DNA of 64,000 nucleotides from Catenuloplanes niger (lineage in GTDB: Bacteria; Actinomycetota; Actinomycetes; Mycobacteriales; Micromonosporaceae), in assembly GCF_031458255.1 (NCBI RefSeq), contig NZ_JAVDYC010000001.1, positions 248,001 through 312,000 on the forward strand. The letters are read 5' to 3'. Numbering within the stretch: the stretch's first letter is position 1; every line of letters begins with the position of its first letter. The position numbers and the translations under genes were made by a program. Under the pieces are notes generated by a model that saw only the letters and a program-made list of their open reading frames with translations, had not been told where the DNA came from and searched no databases. Positions 41,472 through 49,281 of the stretch are shown piece by piece.

Positions 41472-42452
41472 ATGACGGAGCAGTTCACGGTCGGGAAGCG
41501 GCTGACGAGCTCGCTGCACAAGGTGCGCGGCATGGCGAACGGTCCGGTCGGCACCGGTGCGCTGCTGTGGTCGATCGCGGACGACCGGGAGGTCGCGCCG
41601 CTGCTGGACGCGTTCGACATCTCCGCGCGCGTCGTCTTCGCGGTGATGCGCACGCCCGGCCGGGTGTGGCGGGAGCCGGACACCGGCGCGATGTGGGATC
41701 CGGACGCGGAGCCGCGCACGGGACCGTTCGAGGGCGTGCCGGCCGTCCGGGACGAGACGACCGACCTGGTCATGTCCGTCTCCGTCGCCGCGGCCGAGGC
41801 GTTGCGCGGCGAGGTCGCGGACTCGCGCGTGCTGCTGCTGGCCGCGATGCTGGCGAACCCGGACTCGGAGGCGTCGGCGGTGATCCGCGACTGCGGCGAG
41901 GACCCGGCGCAGGTGCGCGCGGCCGCGCTGGCCGGTGCGGCGCCGGCACGCCCGGACCGGCTGGTGCCGGAGCTGCGGCCGGCCCGCGACGCGCTGCTCG
42001 GCCGGGTCCGCTACCGGGGTCGTGGCCTGCGCGACAGGCTGCTGCTCTCGGTGCTGGCCCGGCAGGTCAACCACGCGGACGAGCCGGTCTTCTGGGCCCG
42101 GCTGGAGGCGGACGAGCGCGCCCGAGAGCAGGGCCGGACGACCCGGACCGACGACCTGCTGCGGGCGCTGCTGGCCACGCACGAGGTGGTGCTGGCGTAC
42201 CCGCATCTGGGCGTGCTCGGCAGGGACAAACGCGCCGGCGGGGACGCCCTGCTCGCCCAGGGCATAGATCATCAGCGGGTACGGTCGGTGGCGCCGGACG
42301 ACCGGCCGGACGAGGTGCCGGTGAGCGTGCTCATCAAGCCGGGGCCGGACTTCCCGACGGACACCGGCGTGCTGCTCGACCGGCTGGCCGCGCATCCGGG
42401 CAACCGGTCGGCCCGGATCCTCGGCTCGCTCGGCTACCGGTCAGAGGTCTAG
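41472..42452 (+). CDS. Clp N-terminal domain-containing protein
   Basis: A 326-residue protein with two regions resembling the Clp repeat (Clp_N) domain that recruits substrates to ClpA/ClpC: ALLWSIADDREVAPLLDAFDISARVV with RVLLLAAMLANPDSEASAVIRDCGEDPAQVRAAALAGA (given in parts), and the later LLLSVLARQVNHADEPVFWARLEADERAREQGR with DDLLRALLATH. There is no AAA+ module or P-loop. Such proteins may act as adaptors. ATG 41472 follows GAGGAG by 6 bases. It is 116 bases downstream of the kinase gene, same strand. Confidence 0.7.
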   Translation: MTEQFTVGKRLTSSLHKVRGMANGPVGTGALLWSIADDREVAPLLDAFDISARVVFAVMRTPGRVWREPDTGAMWDPDAEPRTGPFEGVPAVRDETTDLVMSVSVAAAEALRGEVADSRVLLLAAMLANPDSEASAVIRDCGEDPAQVRAAALAGAAPARPDRLVPELRPARDALLGRVRYRGRGLRDRLLLSVLARQVNHADEPVFWARLEADERAREQGRTTRTDDLLRALLATHEVVLAYPHLGVLGRDKRAGGDALLAQGIDHQRVRSVAPDDRPDEVPVSVLIKPGPDFPTDTGVLLDRLAAHPGNRSARILGSLGYRSEV

Positions 42453-43418
42453 CACCAGGCGGGGGCCGGCCGCGCGCGAGACGCACAGCATCATGCAGGC
42501 GTTCGCGGCCCTCTCCCGGGCGGTCAGCACGTGGTCGCGGTGGTCGACCTCGCCGGCCAGGACCGTCGTCTCGCAGCTGCCGCAGATGCCCTCCTCGCAG
42601 TCGCGGAGCACGTCGACGCCGGCCTCGGTGACGACGTCGAGCGCGCTGCGGCCGGCGGGCACGGCCAGGTCGAGCCCGGAGCGTTCCAGCCGCAGCGTGA
42701 ACGCGCCGGGCTCGGCCGCGTCCGCGTCGTCCGGGGCCCGGAAGTACTCGGCGCGCAGCCGCTCGCCCTGGCCCCGGGCGTCGAGCGCGTCCCGGACGGC
42801 CTCGATCAGCGTGCCGGGGCCGCAGACGTAGACCAGGCCCGGGCCGTCCAGGAGCCCGTCGATCGGCGGCCGGCCGGAGACGGCCGTCTCGTGGACGGTC
42901 GCGCGCGGACCGAGCGCCCGGATCCGTTCCAGGAACGGCATCCGGGCGGCGGTCCGTCCGATGTAGGCGAGGCGCCAGGCCCGGCCCTCGGCCGCCAGCC
43001 GTTCGGCCATCGGCAGCAGCGGGGTGATGCCGACGCCGCCGGCGATCAGCACGTACCCGTCGGCCCGCTCGAGCTCGAAGTGGTTCTTGACGCCGCGGAT
43101 CGTGACCCGGTCGCCCGGCCGCAGCGCGCGGTGCACCCAGTCGGACCCGCCGCGGCCGCCGGGTTCGTGGCGCACCGCCACGGTCAGCGACGTGGCGTCC
43201 GGCGTGCCGCACAGCGAGTACTGCCGGACCGTACCGTCGTTGATGATCAGGTCGACGTGGGCGCCGGGTGTCCAGGCGGGCAGCCCGGCGCCGGTGAGCT
43301 CGACCGTCAGCACGTCCTCCGCCTCGAGGACCAGGCCGCGCACCGTGAGTTCGCGCACCGCGGGCTCGCGCCGGCCCGGTGGACCGGCGTCCTCCAGCGG
43401 ATGGTCGACCAGCGTCAC
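42441..43418 (-). CDS. VanB-like oxidoreductase (flavin, NAD and 2Fe-2S domains)
   Basis: A 325-residue phthalate-dioxygenase-reductase-family protein. Domain order is flavin binding (RQYSLCGTPD, residues 60-75), NAD binding (GGVGITPLLPM, YVCGPGTLI) and a C-terminal plant-type 2Fe-2S domain with DCEEGICGSCETTVL plus CMMLC, giving four cluster cysteines. It should carry electrons from NAD(P)H to a Rieske oxygenase or P450. No Rieske oxygenase gene is adjacent; P450 genes elsewhere in the window are possible partners. GTG 43418 is chosen because AAGGGGGAG is 4 bases upstream. It overlaps the Clp-N gene end by 12 bases (convergent). Confidence 0.88.
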   Translation of the reverse strand: MTLVDHPLEDAGPPGRREPAVRELTVRGLVLEAEDVLTVELTGAGLPAWTPGAHVDLIINDGTVRQYSLCGTPDATSLTVAVRHEPGGRGGSDWVHRALRPGDRVTIRGVKNHFELERADGYVLIAGGVGITPLLPMAERLAAEGRAWRLAYIGRTAARMPFLERIRALGPRATVHETAVSGRPPIDGLLDGPGLVYVCGPGTLIEAVRDALDARGQGERLRAEYFRAPDDADAAEPGAFTLRLERSGLDLAVPAGRSALDVVTEAGVDVLRDCEEGICGSCETTVLAGEVDHRDHVLTARERAANACMMLCVSRAAGPRLVLDL

Positions 43419-43443
43419 CGGCTCCCCCTTCACGCGGACCCAA

Positions 43444-43461
43444 TATCCCTCGAATTGGATA
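43444..43461. promoter_or_regulatory. Candidate operator upstream of the VanB-like gene
   Basis: TATCC and GGATA form an inverted repeat around an 8-base centre; CCAAT/ATTGG arms overlap it. A further GGATAC occurs at 43478. The site lies 26 bases upstream of the VanB-like GTG start in the divergent gap with the methyltransferase gene. Which regulator binds is unknown; none is adjacent. Confidence 0.4.
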
Positions 43462-43627
43462 CAACAACTCTAGCTATGGATACCGCTATTGGCCAGGGGG
43501 TCGGGGGCCGGCCGCCGCCGAACGCCGGGGCGGCCACCGCGCCCGCGCCGCCGGCCGGGACGTACGCGTATGCGGGAGGTTCAACCGGCCATGGTGACGT
43601 GCCCGGCGCGCGGATGTACTCGACGGT

Positions 43628-44386
43628 GTGCGGAACAATCTCATGCGACTCCTGAACGGCCTGGTCGACCCGCTGCTCGACCCGCTCGGCGACCTTCCGG
43701 CCGGCGCGCACGTCGTGCAGCTCGCCTGCGGCACCGGCGGGCTCGCCCTCGCCCTCGCGCAGCGCCGGCCCGACCTGCGGATCACCGCGATCGACATCGA
43801 CCCGGTCGCGCTCACCACCGGCCGGGCGGACGCGGCGCGCCTGGGGCTGACCGTCGACTTCCGCGAGATGTCGATGGCCGCGCTCGCGCTCGACGACGGC
43901 AGCGCGGACGCGATCATCTCCCGGATGGGGCTGTTCCTGCCCGGCACGGCACCGTTCGGCGCGGCGGCCCGGGAGGCCGCGCGCGTCCTGCGTCGCGGCG
44001 GCGTCCTGAGCGCGGCGGCCTGGCCCGGGCCGGACGACAGCCCGTACACCCGGTTCGGCACCGCGGTCCTGCGCCGCTTCCGGCCGGTGCCGAACTTCGC
44101 CGCACCGTTCGCCGAGGCCGGCCGGCCCGGGGCGCTCGAGGGCCACCTGACCGCCGCCGGGTTCCGGGACGTGGCGGCGACCCGGTTCCACTGGGACACC
44201 GAGTATCCCGACTTCGACGCGTGGTGGGCGTTCGTCGCCGAGTTCGGCCCGCTCGCGCCCCTGTTCGCCGCCGTCGACACGGCCGACGCCCGGGCCGCGA
44301 CGGCGGAGGAAGTCCGTCCGTACCGCACGGCCGCCGGCGGCTATCGCCTGCCCGCCGCCGCACACCTCCTCACCGCCCACCGCTGA
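43628..44386 (+). CDS. Class I SAM-dependent methyltransferase
   Basis: A 252-residue methyltransferase with the SAM motif I VVQLACGTGGLALAL, motif II ITAIDIDPVAL and motif III/IV region ADAIISRMGLFLPG, followed by AREAARVLRRGGVLSAAAW, the methyltransferase 'motif post-III' strand. The GTG start is uncertain; coding could begin slightly further upstream. It is divergent from the VanB-like reductase and converges on the TetR gene downstream. Substrate unknown. Confidence 0.82.
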   Translation: MRNNLMRLLNGLVDPLLDPLGDLPAGAHVVQLACGTGGLALALAQRRPDLRITAIDIDPVALTTGRADAARLGLTVDFREMSMAALALDDGSADAIISRMGLFLPGTAPFGAAAREAARVLRRGGVLSAAAWPGPDDSPYTRFGTAVLRRFRPVPNFAAPFAEAGRPGALEGHLTAAGFRDVAATRFHWDTEYPDFDAWWAFVAEFGPLAPLFAAVDTADARAATAEEVRPYRTAAGGYRLPAAAHLLTAHR

Positions 44387-44421
44387 CCCGGCACGCGGCG
44401 CGGCCCCACGGGACGGTCCGG

Positions 44422-45042
44422 CTACCGGTCGCCGCGGAGGTAGCGGGTGATCATGTCGACGAGTTCGGTCTCGACGGTGTCGACCGGGATGCCGCGGGGG
44501 TCGGCCATCAGCTTGTGGGTGTTCATCTCGACGGTGAACAGGATCAGCTCGGCGGCGGTGGTGAGGTCGCGCACCCCGACGTCCGGGTGGCGGCCGAGCA
44601 GGTCGCGGATCTGGGCGGTGCGGGTCTCGCCGTGCCGGTTGATCGCGTCGAGCAGGTCCGGCGAGAACGGCGCCTGCTCGATCATGATGCGGAGCAGCTG
44701 CGGGTCGTCGCTGTGGTTGTCGATCGCGTCCCGGACCATCGCGTGCACCATCGCGCGCAGGCTGCCCGGCGCCAGGTCGACCCGGTCCGCCTGGGTCCAG
44801 GTGCCGCGGTCGATGTGCCGGACCAGCAGCTGGGCCAGGATCGCGTCCTTGTTCGGGAAGTACTGGTACAGCGAGCCGATCGAGATACGGGCGCGCTCGG
44901 CGATCCGGTTCGTGGTGCCGGCGGCGTAGCCGTACTCGGTGAAAACGTGAGCAGCCGCGGTCAGGATGCGCTCGCGGGTGAGCTCCGCGCGCACCTGCCG
45001 GGGCTCGCGACGTGGCTGAAGACGGCGGGCGGCGGGCGGCAT
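44422..45042 (-). CDS. TetR-family repressor
   Basis: A 206-residue TetR regulator with a helix-turn-helix TTNRIAERARISIGSLYQYFPNK (about residues 43-65) and a TetR_C_35-like second half. ATG 45042 follows GGAAGG by 8 bases; a TTG at 45066 would extend it by eight residues. It is transcribed divergently from the siderophore-interacting reductase/flavin fusion pair; a perfect CTATTGT-N2-ACAATAG palindrome at 45090-45105 lies between, so it very likely controls that pair. Confidence 0.88.
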   Translation of the reverse strand: MPPAARRLQPRREPRQVRAELTRERILTAAAHVFTEYGYAAGTTNRIAERARISIGSLYQYFPNKDAILAQLLVRHIDRGTWTQADRVDLAPGSLRAMVHAMVRDAIDNHSDDPQLLRIMIEQAPFSPDLLDAINRHGETRTAQIRDLLGRHPDVGVRDLTTAAELILFTVEMNTHKLMADPRGIPVDTVETELVDMITRYLRGDR

Positions 45043-45089
45043 CCGGGTGTCCTTCCGAGGCGGCAAAAGCGAGTAGCCAGAGACCTGAG

Positions 45090-45105
45090 CTATTGTTCAC
45101 AATAG
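45090..45105. promoter_or_regulatory. TetR operator, CTATTGT-N2-ACAATAG
   Basis: CTATTGTTCACAATAG has perfect 7-base arms and is AT-rich against the local background. It is 48 bases upstream of the TetR start and 25 bases upstream of the siderophore-interacting gene, where one dimer could silence both directions. Confidence 0.75.
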
Positions 45106-45129
45106 TGCGGTGAGCTGGGAAAACAAGAC

Positions 45130-45912
45130 ATGATGCCCAAGGTGCACACCCCCGGGGCCCGGAAGATGATCACACTGGAGGTGCGCCGCCGGGAGTTCCT
45201 CTCGCCGAGTTTCGCGAGCGTCACGCTCGGCGGCCCGGACGTGCGGGACCTGGTGCCGGCCGGCAACGACCAGGCCGTCCGGCTGTTCTTCCCGCGGGCC
45301 GGGCAGACCGGCCTGCGCATGCCGACGCTGTCGAGCGAGGCGTGGATGGCCCAGGTGCTGCTGATGCCGAAATCGGTGCGGCCCTGGGTGCGGAACCTGA
45401 CGATCCGCCGGGTACGGCCGGCGGACGACGAGGTCGACATCGAGTTCGCGGTGCACGGCGACTCGCCGATGTCGGACTGGGTGCGCCGCGCCGGGCCGGG
45501 CAGCCCGGCCGGGATCTTCGACATCGGCACCGTGTATCACCGGCCGGCGCACACGGCGGCACAGTTGCTGGTCGGCGACGAGACCGCGCTGCCGGCGATC
45601 CTGTCCATCCTGGACGGCACACCGCCCGGGCTGCCGACCGAGGTGTTCCTCGAGGTGCCGTCCCGGGACGACGTGCGGGACGTCGGCGCGCACTGGTGCA
45701 GCCGCGACGACCCGGGCCTGCGCCCCGGCGAGCTGGTGCTGGACGCGCTCCGGCGGGCCGAGCTGCCGGCCGGCCGGTTCTACACCTGGGTCGCCGGCGA
45801 ATCCCAGCTGGCCACGTCGGTGCGGCGGCATCTGGTGAACGACCGCGGCGTACCCAAGCAGGACATCTCGTTCGTCGGCTACTGGCGTCTGGGCCGGTCC
45901 GCTCCCGGCTGA
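45130..45912 (+). CDS. Siderophore-interacting (SIP) flavoreductase
   Basis: A 260-residue SIP/ViuB family protein, which binds FAD and reduces ferric siderophore complexes to release iron in the cytoplasm. The FAD-binding FSBD-like N-terminus has RRREFLSPSFASVTLGG; NLTIRRVRPADDEVDIEFAVHG matches the family's 'RxYTvR' variant here NLTIRR, and the C-terminal SIP domain has LVGDETALPAILSIL, FYTWVAGES and a terminal GYWRLG. Two ATGs (45130, 45133) are possible. The next gene, a flavin/iron-sulfur fusion, begins 12 bases after its stop. Confidence 0.87.
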   Translation: MMPKVHTPGARKMITLEVRRREFLSPSFASVTLGGPDVRDLVPAGNDQAVRLFFPRAGQTGLRMPTLSSEAWMAQVLLMPKSVRPWVRNLTIRRVRPADDEVDIEFAVHGDSPMSDWVRRAGPGSPAGIFDIGTVYHRPAHTAAQLLVGDETALPAILSILDGTPPGLPTEVFLEVPSRDDVRDVGAHWCSRDDPGLRPGELVLDALRRAELPAGRFYTWVAGESQLATSVRRHLVNDRGVPKQDISFVGYWRLGRSAPG

Positions 45913-45923
45913 GAGGAACTCTC

Positions 45924-47972
45924 GTGCGACAGACTCATTTCCGCCGGCTGACGACCGTGGACGAGGTCGAGTCCGCCGTCGGCCGCGCCCCGGCCGTGAT
46001 CATGCTGAAGCAGATCGGCGCGCTCGACGAGGGCTGCCGGACCGTCCTGGCCCGCAGCCCGGTCGCGGCGTTCGGCTACCGCGACGCCGACGGCGTCGGC
46101 CGGACCACGTTCGTCGGGGGTACGCCCGGGTTCGCCCGCGTGCACTCCCCCACGCGCATCTCGTTCGCCGCGCCGGACGTACCCCCGGGCCCGGTGTCGT
46201 TGTTCTTCCTGCTGCCGGGCGTCGGCGAGGTGCTGCGCGTCAACGGCACGATGTCCGGCCGTGCGGTCCGGGTCGACGAGGCCTACGTCCACTGCGCGCA
46301 GGCCGTGCTGCGGTCCCGGCTGTGGCAGCCGCCCGCCCCCGCACCGCCGGCCGACCCGGTTCCGGGTCCGGACGACGGACCGCTGCATCGGCCGGGCGTC
46401 GCCGAGTTCCTGGCCGCGGCACCGTTCCTCGCGCTGTCCACCTGGGACGGTGCCGGCGGCAGCGACACCAGCCCGCGCGGCGACCGGGAGACGGTCGCGC
46501 GGATCCTCGACGGGCGCACGCTGGCGATCCCGGACCGGAAGGGCAACCGGCGCGCGGACACGCTGCACAACCTGCTGCGCGACGACCGGCTGGCGTTCGC
46601 CGCGCTGGTGCCGGGCCGCACCGGTGTGCTGCACGTCAGCGGCCGGGGCACGATCACGGACGACCCGGCGCTGCTGGAGACGATGGCGCTGCGCGGCACG
46701 CCCCCGCACGCGGCGCTGCTGATCGACGTCGAGCACGCCGAGGTGCGCGGCAACGACGCGGTCACCCGGTCCCGGATGTGGCACGCCGGCACCCACCTCG
46801 GTCGGGACGCGGCGCCGGACCTGATGGTCCTGGCCGGCCGGCACCTCGCGGCGAACACCCGCGGCGGATTCCTGCTGCGCGCGGTCGGCGCGATCCCGGG
46901 CATCGGCCGGCTGCTGCGGCCGCTGGTGAACCGCGCCTACCGGTCCGGGCTGCGCAACGAGGGGTACGCGGACGTCACCACCGCCTCGGTCACCGGCGCA
47001 CCGGTCACGGACCCGCTGCGGGAGGTGCGGATCGCCGAGATCCGCCGGGAGACGCCGAGCGCGGTCACGCTGGTGCTGGAGGATCCCGGCGGCACGTTCG
47101 AGTTCCGGCCCGGTCAGTTCTTCACGCTGGTCGCCGACGTCGGCGGGCGGCCGGTGCGACGCGCCTACTCGGCCTCGTCCGCGCCCGGCTCGTCCCGGCT
47201 GGAGGTCACGGTCAAGCACGTCGACGGCGGCCGGTTCTCCGGGCACGCGCACCGCGGCCTGCGCGCCGGGGACCGGATCTCGGTGCTCGGCCCGTCCGGC
47301 ACGTTCCACCTGCCCGACCCGCCGCCGGAGGAGATCGTGCTGATCGCGGCCGGCAGCGGGGTGACGCCGATGATGAGCATGATCCGGGCGTACCGTGGCC
47401 GGGTCTCGCTGCTCTACAGCAGCCGCACCGAGGAGGAGATCATCTTCGGGGCGGAGCTGTCCGCGGCCGGCCACGTGTCCGTCACGCACGTCCTGACCGG
47501 CCGGGACGGGCGGCTCGACGCGCACGGCGTACACCGGTGGGTCTCCGGCCGGTCCGTGTCCCCGGACGCGCACTACTTCGTCTGCGGGCCGGACGCGCTG
47601 ATGGACACCGTCCGGAGCGTCCTGTCCGGACTCGGGGTCCCGGCGACGCACGTGCACCAGGAGCGCTACACCAGCGCCCCGGACGCCGCCACCGGCTCGT
47701 CCGTCCCACAGCGGATGACCGTGTGGGAGCACGGGCACCCGATCGGTACGGCGGTGGTCGAACCCGGGCAGACGCTGCTCGACGCCGGGCTCGCCGCCGG
47801 CCTGCCGATGCCCTACTCGTGCACGATCGGCACCTGCGGCGACTGCCTGGTCCGCCTCCGCACCGGCGAGGTCACCACGACCGACCCGAACGACCTGACC
47901 CGCCCGGGGTACGTGCTGGCGTGCCGGAGCTGCCCGCTGTCCCCGGTCACGGTGGACGTAGCGGAGCCCTGA
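45924..47972 (+). CDS. Fusion of two flavin split-barrels, FNR and 2Fe-2S domains
   Basis: A 682-residue four-module redox protein. Residues 1-133 and about 150-290 are two different FMN-binding split-barrel (PNPOx-like) domains: RVHSPTRISFAAPDVPPGP in the first, LALSTWDGAGGSDTSPRGD and RKGNRRADTLHNLL in the second. From about 365 comes a ferredoxin-reductase module (RAYSASSAPGSSRLEVTVK, GSGVTPMMSM, YFVCGPDALMD), and from about 610 a plant-type 2Fe-2S domain (YSCTIGTCGDC and ACRSC). GTG 45924 is preceded by GAGAGGA. It is coupled to the SIP gene, so it may supply electrons for ferric-siderophore reduction; this is inference. Confidence 0.85.
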   Translation: MRQTHFRRLTTVDEVESAVGRAPAVIMLKQIGALDEGCRTVLARSPVAAFGYRDADGVGRTTFVGGTPGFARVHSPTRISFAAPDVPPGPVSLFFLLPGVGEVLRVNGTMSGRAVRVDEAYVHCAQAVLRSRLWQPPAPAPPADPVPGPDDGPLHRPGVAEFLAAAPFLALSTWDGAGGSDTSPRGDRETVARILDGRTLAIPDRKGNRRADTLHNLLRDDRLAFAALVPGRTGVLHVSGRGTITDDPALLETMALRGTPPHAALLIDVEHAEVRGNDAVTRSRMWHAGTHLGRDAAPDLMVLAGRHLAANTRGGFLLRAVGAIPGIGRLLRPLVNRAYRSGLRNEGYADVTTASVTGAPVTDPLREVRIAEIRRETPSAVTLVLEDPGGTFEFRPGQFFTLVADVGGRPVRRAYSASSAPGSSRLEVTVKHVDGGRFSGHAHRGLRAGDRISVLGPSGTFHLPDPPPEEIVLIAAGSGVTPMMSMIRAYRGRVSLLYSSRTEEEIIFGAELSAAGHVSVTHVLTGRDGRLDAHGVHRWVSGRSVSPDAHYFVCGPDALMDTVRSVLSGLGVPATHVHQERYTSAPDAATGSSVPQRMTVWEHGHPIGTAVVEPGQTLLDAGLAAGLPMPYSCTIGTCGDCLVRLRTGEVTTTDPNDLTRPGYVLACRSCPLSPVTVDVAEP

Positions 47973-48725
47973 TCACCACCGCCGGCCGAGGCCGGGCCCG
48001 CCACCGCGCCGGAGCCGGATCAGGGCCGCCCGTCCCTGCACGCGGCTCACCTGCGCGGCGGTCAGCCGGCGGGCCTCCCACAGCAGCGCGGCCGCCTCGG
48101 CCGCACCCGGATGGACCCGCCGGCCGGCGCCGGTCACGTCGACGCCGGTCAGCACGCCGAGGTCCGCGGCCGCCATCCCCAGGACCGCGGCGAACCCGGC
48201 CACCAGGTCCGGCGTCAGCGCCTTCCGGCCACGGCCGATCACGCCGATCGTGGCCGCCGACAGCGGTCCGGCGCCGCCCAGGCCGTAGAGGCACCTGGTC
48301 GCGCCGGACCAGTCCAGGTTCCGGTTGTGCAGCAGACGCACTACCAGGCCGCCGGCGCCGTCCGGATACCGGTGGTACACCGGCGTCGGCCGCGGATCCG
48401 GCGGCCGCGGCCGCTGCGGCAGCGCCCGGACGAACGCACGCTACTCCGGGACGGCGTCCGGCAGGTACGTCAGCGTCCACGCGAGCCCGCCGACGTGCCC
48501 GGCCGCGCCCGGATCCAGCGGCGCGAGGTCGTCCGGCACCGGCCGACCGGCGATGATGAACAGGTCACTGCGGTGCAACCCGAGCACCGGCGCGAGCCGC
48601 CGCAGCACCGCCGGATCCGGCGCGTCCACGGTCTCGCCCACCGGCCCGCCGGCACGGTCCGCGAACACCTCCGGTCCGATCCCCCGCGCCGCCATCAGCC
48701 GCCGCAACGCACTCTCCGCCTCCAC
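47973..48725 (-). pseudogene. XRE-type regulator gene interrupted by one in-frame amber codon
   Basis: Two halves of one gene lie in the same frame. The first (GTG 48725 to TAG 48441-48443, 94 codons) has the family's LFIIAGRPVPDDLAPLDPG motif; the second (to 47973) continues RAFVRALPQRPRPPD and later YHRYPDGAGGLVVRLLHNRNLDW, ATIGVIGRGRKALTPDLVAGFAAVLG and LGVLTGV. These segments line up with actinomycete XRE-type proteins in which PEQR normally links the halves, so TAG probably replaced a CAG (Gln). It is not frameshifted. Either a nonsense mutation, a sequencing error, or, less likely, programmed readthrough. The C-terminal ~50 codons from GRRVHPGAAEAAAL are intact. Confidence 0.7.
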
Positions 48726-48909
48726 CGCGCCACCCTACGACCCGCGCCCGCCGCGCCGCGGTCGATGGTGTGGTGCCCCGGCTCCCCCCGGGCCGGGGCA
48801 CCACGATGCCGGTCGCGGGCCGCGGCCGGCCGGTGACCGCGACGCGGCGAGGAGTGGACGACGTCGGGTGCCGGCCGGTGGGCCGGCCCGGCACGGTGCC
48901 GGGACCGGG
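48726..48909. other. Gap with strong GC hairpin
   Basis: The interval holds the hairpin at 48770-48804 and otherwise no coding frame. It separates the XRE-type pseudogene from the small candidate gene upstream on the minus strand. Confidence 0.4.
48770..48804. terminator. 13-base perfect stem hairpin
   Basis: GTGGTGCCCCGGC (48770-48782) pairs perfectly with GCCGGGGCACCAC (48792-48804) around a 9-base loop. No T-run follows, which is usual in this GC range. It is downstream of the small candidate minus-strand gene and upstream of the XRE-type pseudogene's start. Confidence 0.6.
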
Positions 48910-49149
48910 TCAGGTCTCCGGGTCGGTGGCACACGTGAACATGCTGCTCATCGGCGTGCGTGCCCGCCGTGTCCGGCGGACGGGCCGGACCGGTGCGGGC
49001 GGGTACGCGGCACGGCCGGCGTGCGGGCCGGCGCGGCCGCGCCCGAGTGCGCGGAACGCGGCCGTCAGCAGTGCCCCGATGACGGCCGCCGTCGTGCGTG
49101 ACGCGTCGCCGGCCCGTGCCGGCTCGACCGGTGATCTCCGAAGGCTCAC
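48910..49149 (-). CDS. Possible small basic protein
   Basis: A 79-residue candidate frame starting at GTG 49149, with AAAGGGG five to eleven bases upstream, the only good ribosome binding site in the 500-base gap. It contains a hydrophobic helix AAVIGALLTAAFRALG and then a Pro/Arg-rich tail ending CATDPET. It follows the WD40-protein gene on the same strand and precedes a hairpin terminator. No family is recognised and the frame could be spurious. Confidence 0.25.
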   Translation of the reverse strand: MSLRRSPVEPARAGDASRTTAAVIGALLTAAFRALGRGRAGPHAGRAAYPPAPVRPVRRTRRARTPMSSMFTCATDPET

Positions 49150-49281
49150 CTGGACCCCTTTCGCGGTACGACGCCGGGTTGCCCGGATGGGACGAGCCAA
49201 ACCGACGCGGCCGTCACCGGGAAGGGGCCCGGCCCGCATCCGTACGGATCCCGTACAGCCGCGCCCGGCCGTACCCACAGG

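Noticed and set aside
48910-49149. Lanthipeptide-like precursor
   Set aside because: It has only one Cys and no modification enzymes nearby; listed only as a weak small gene.
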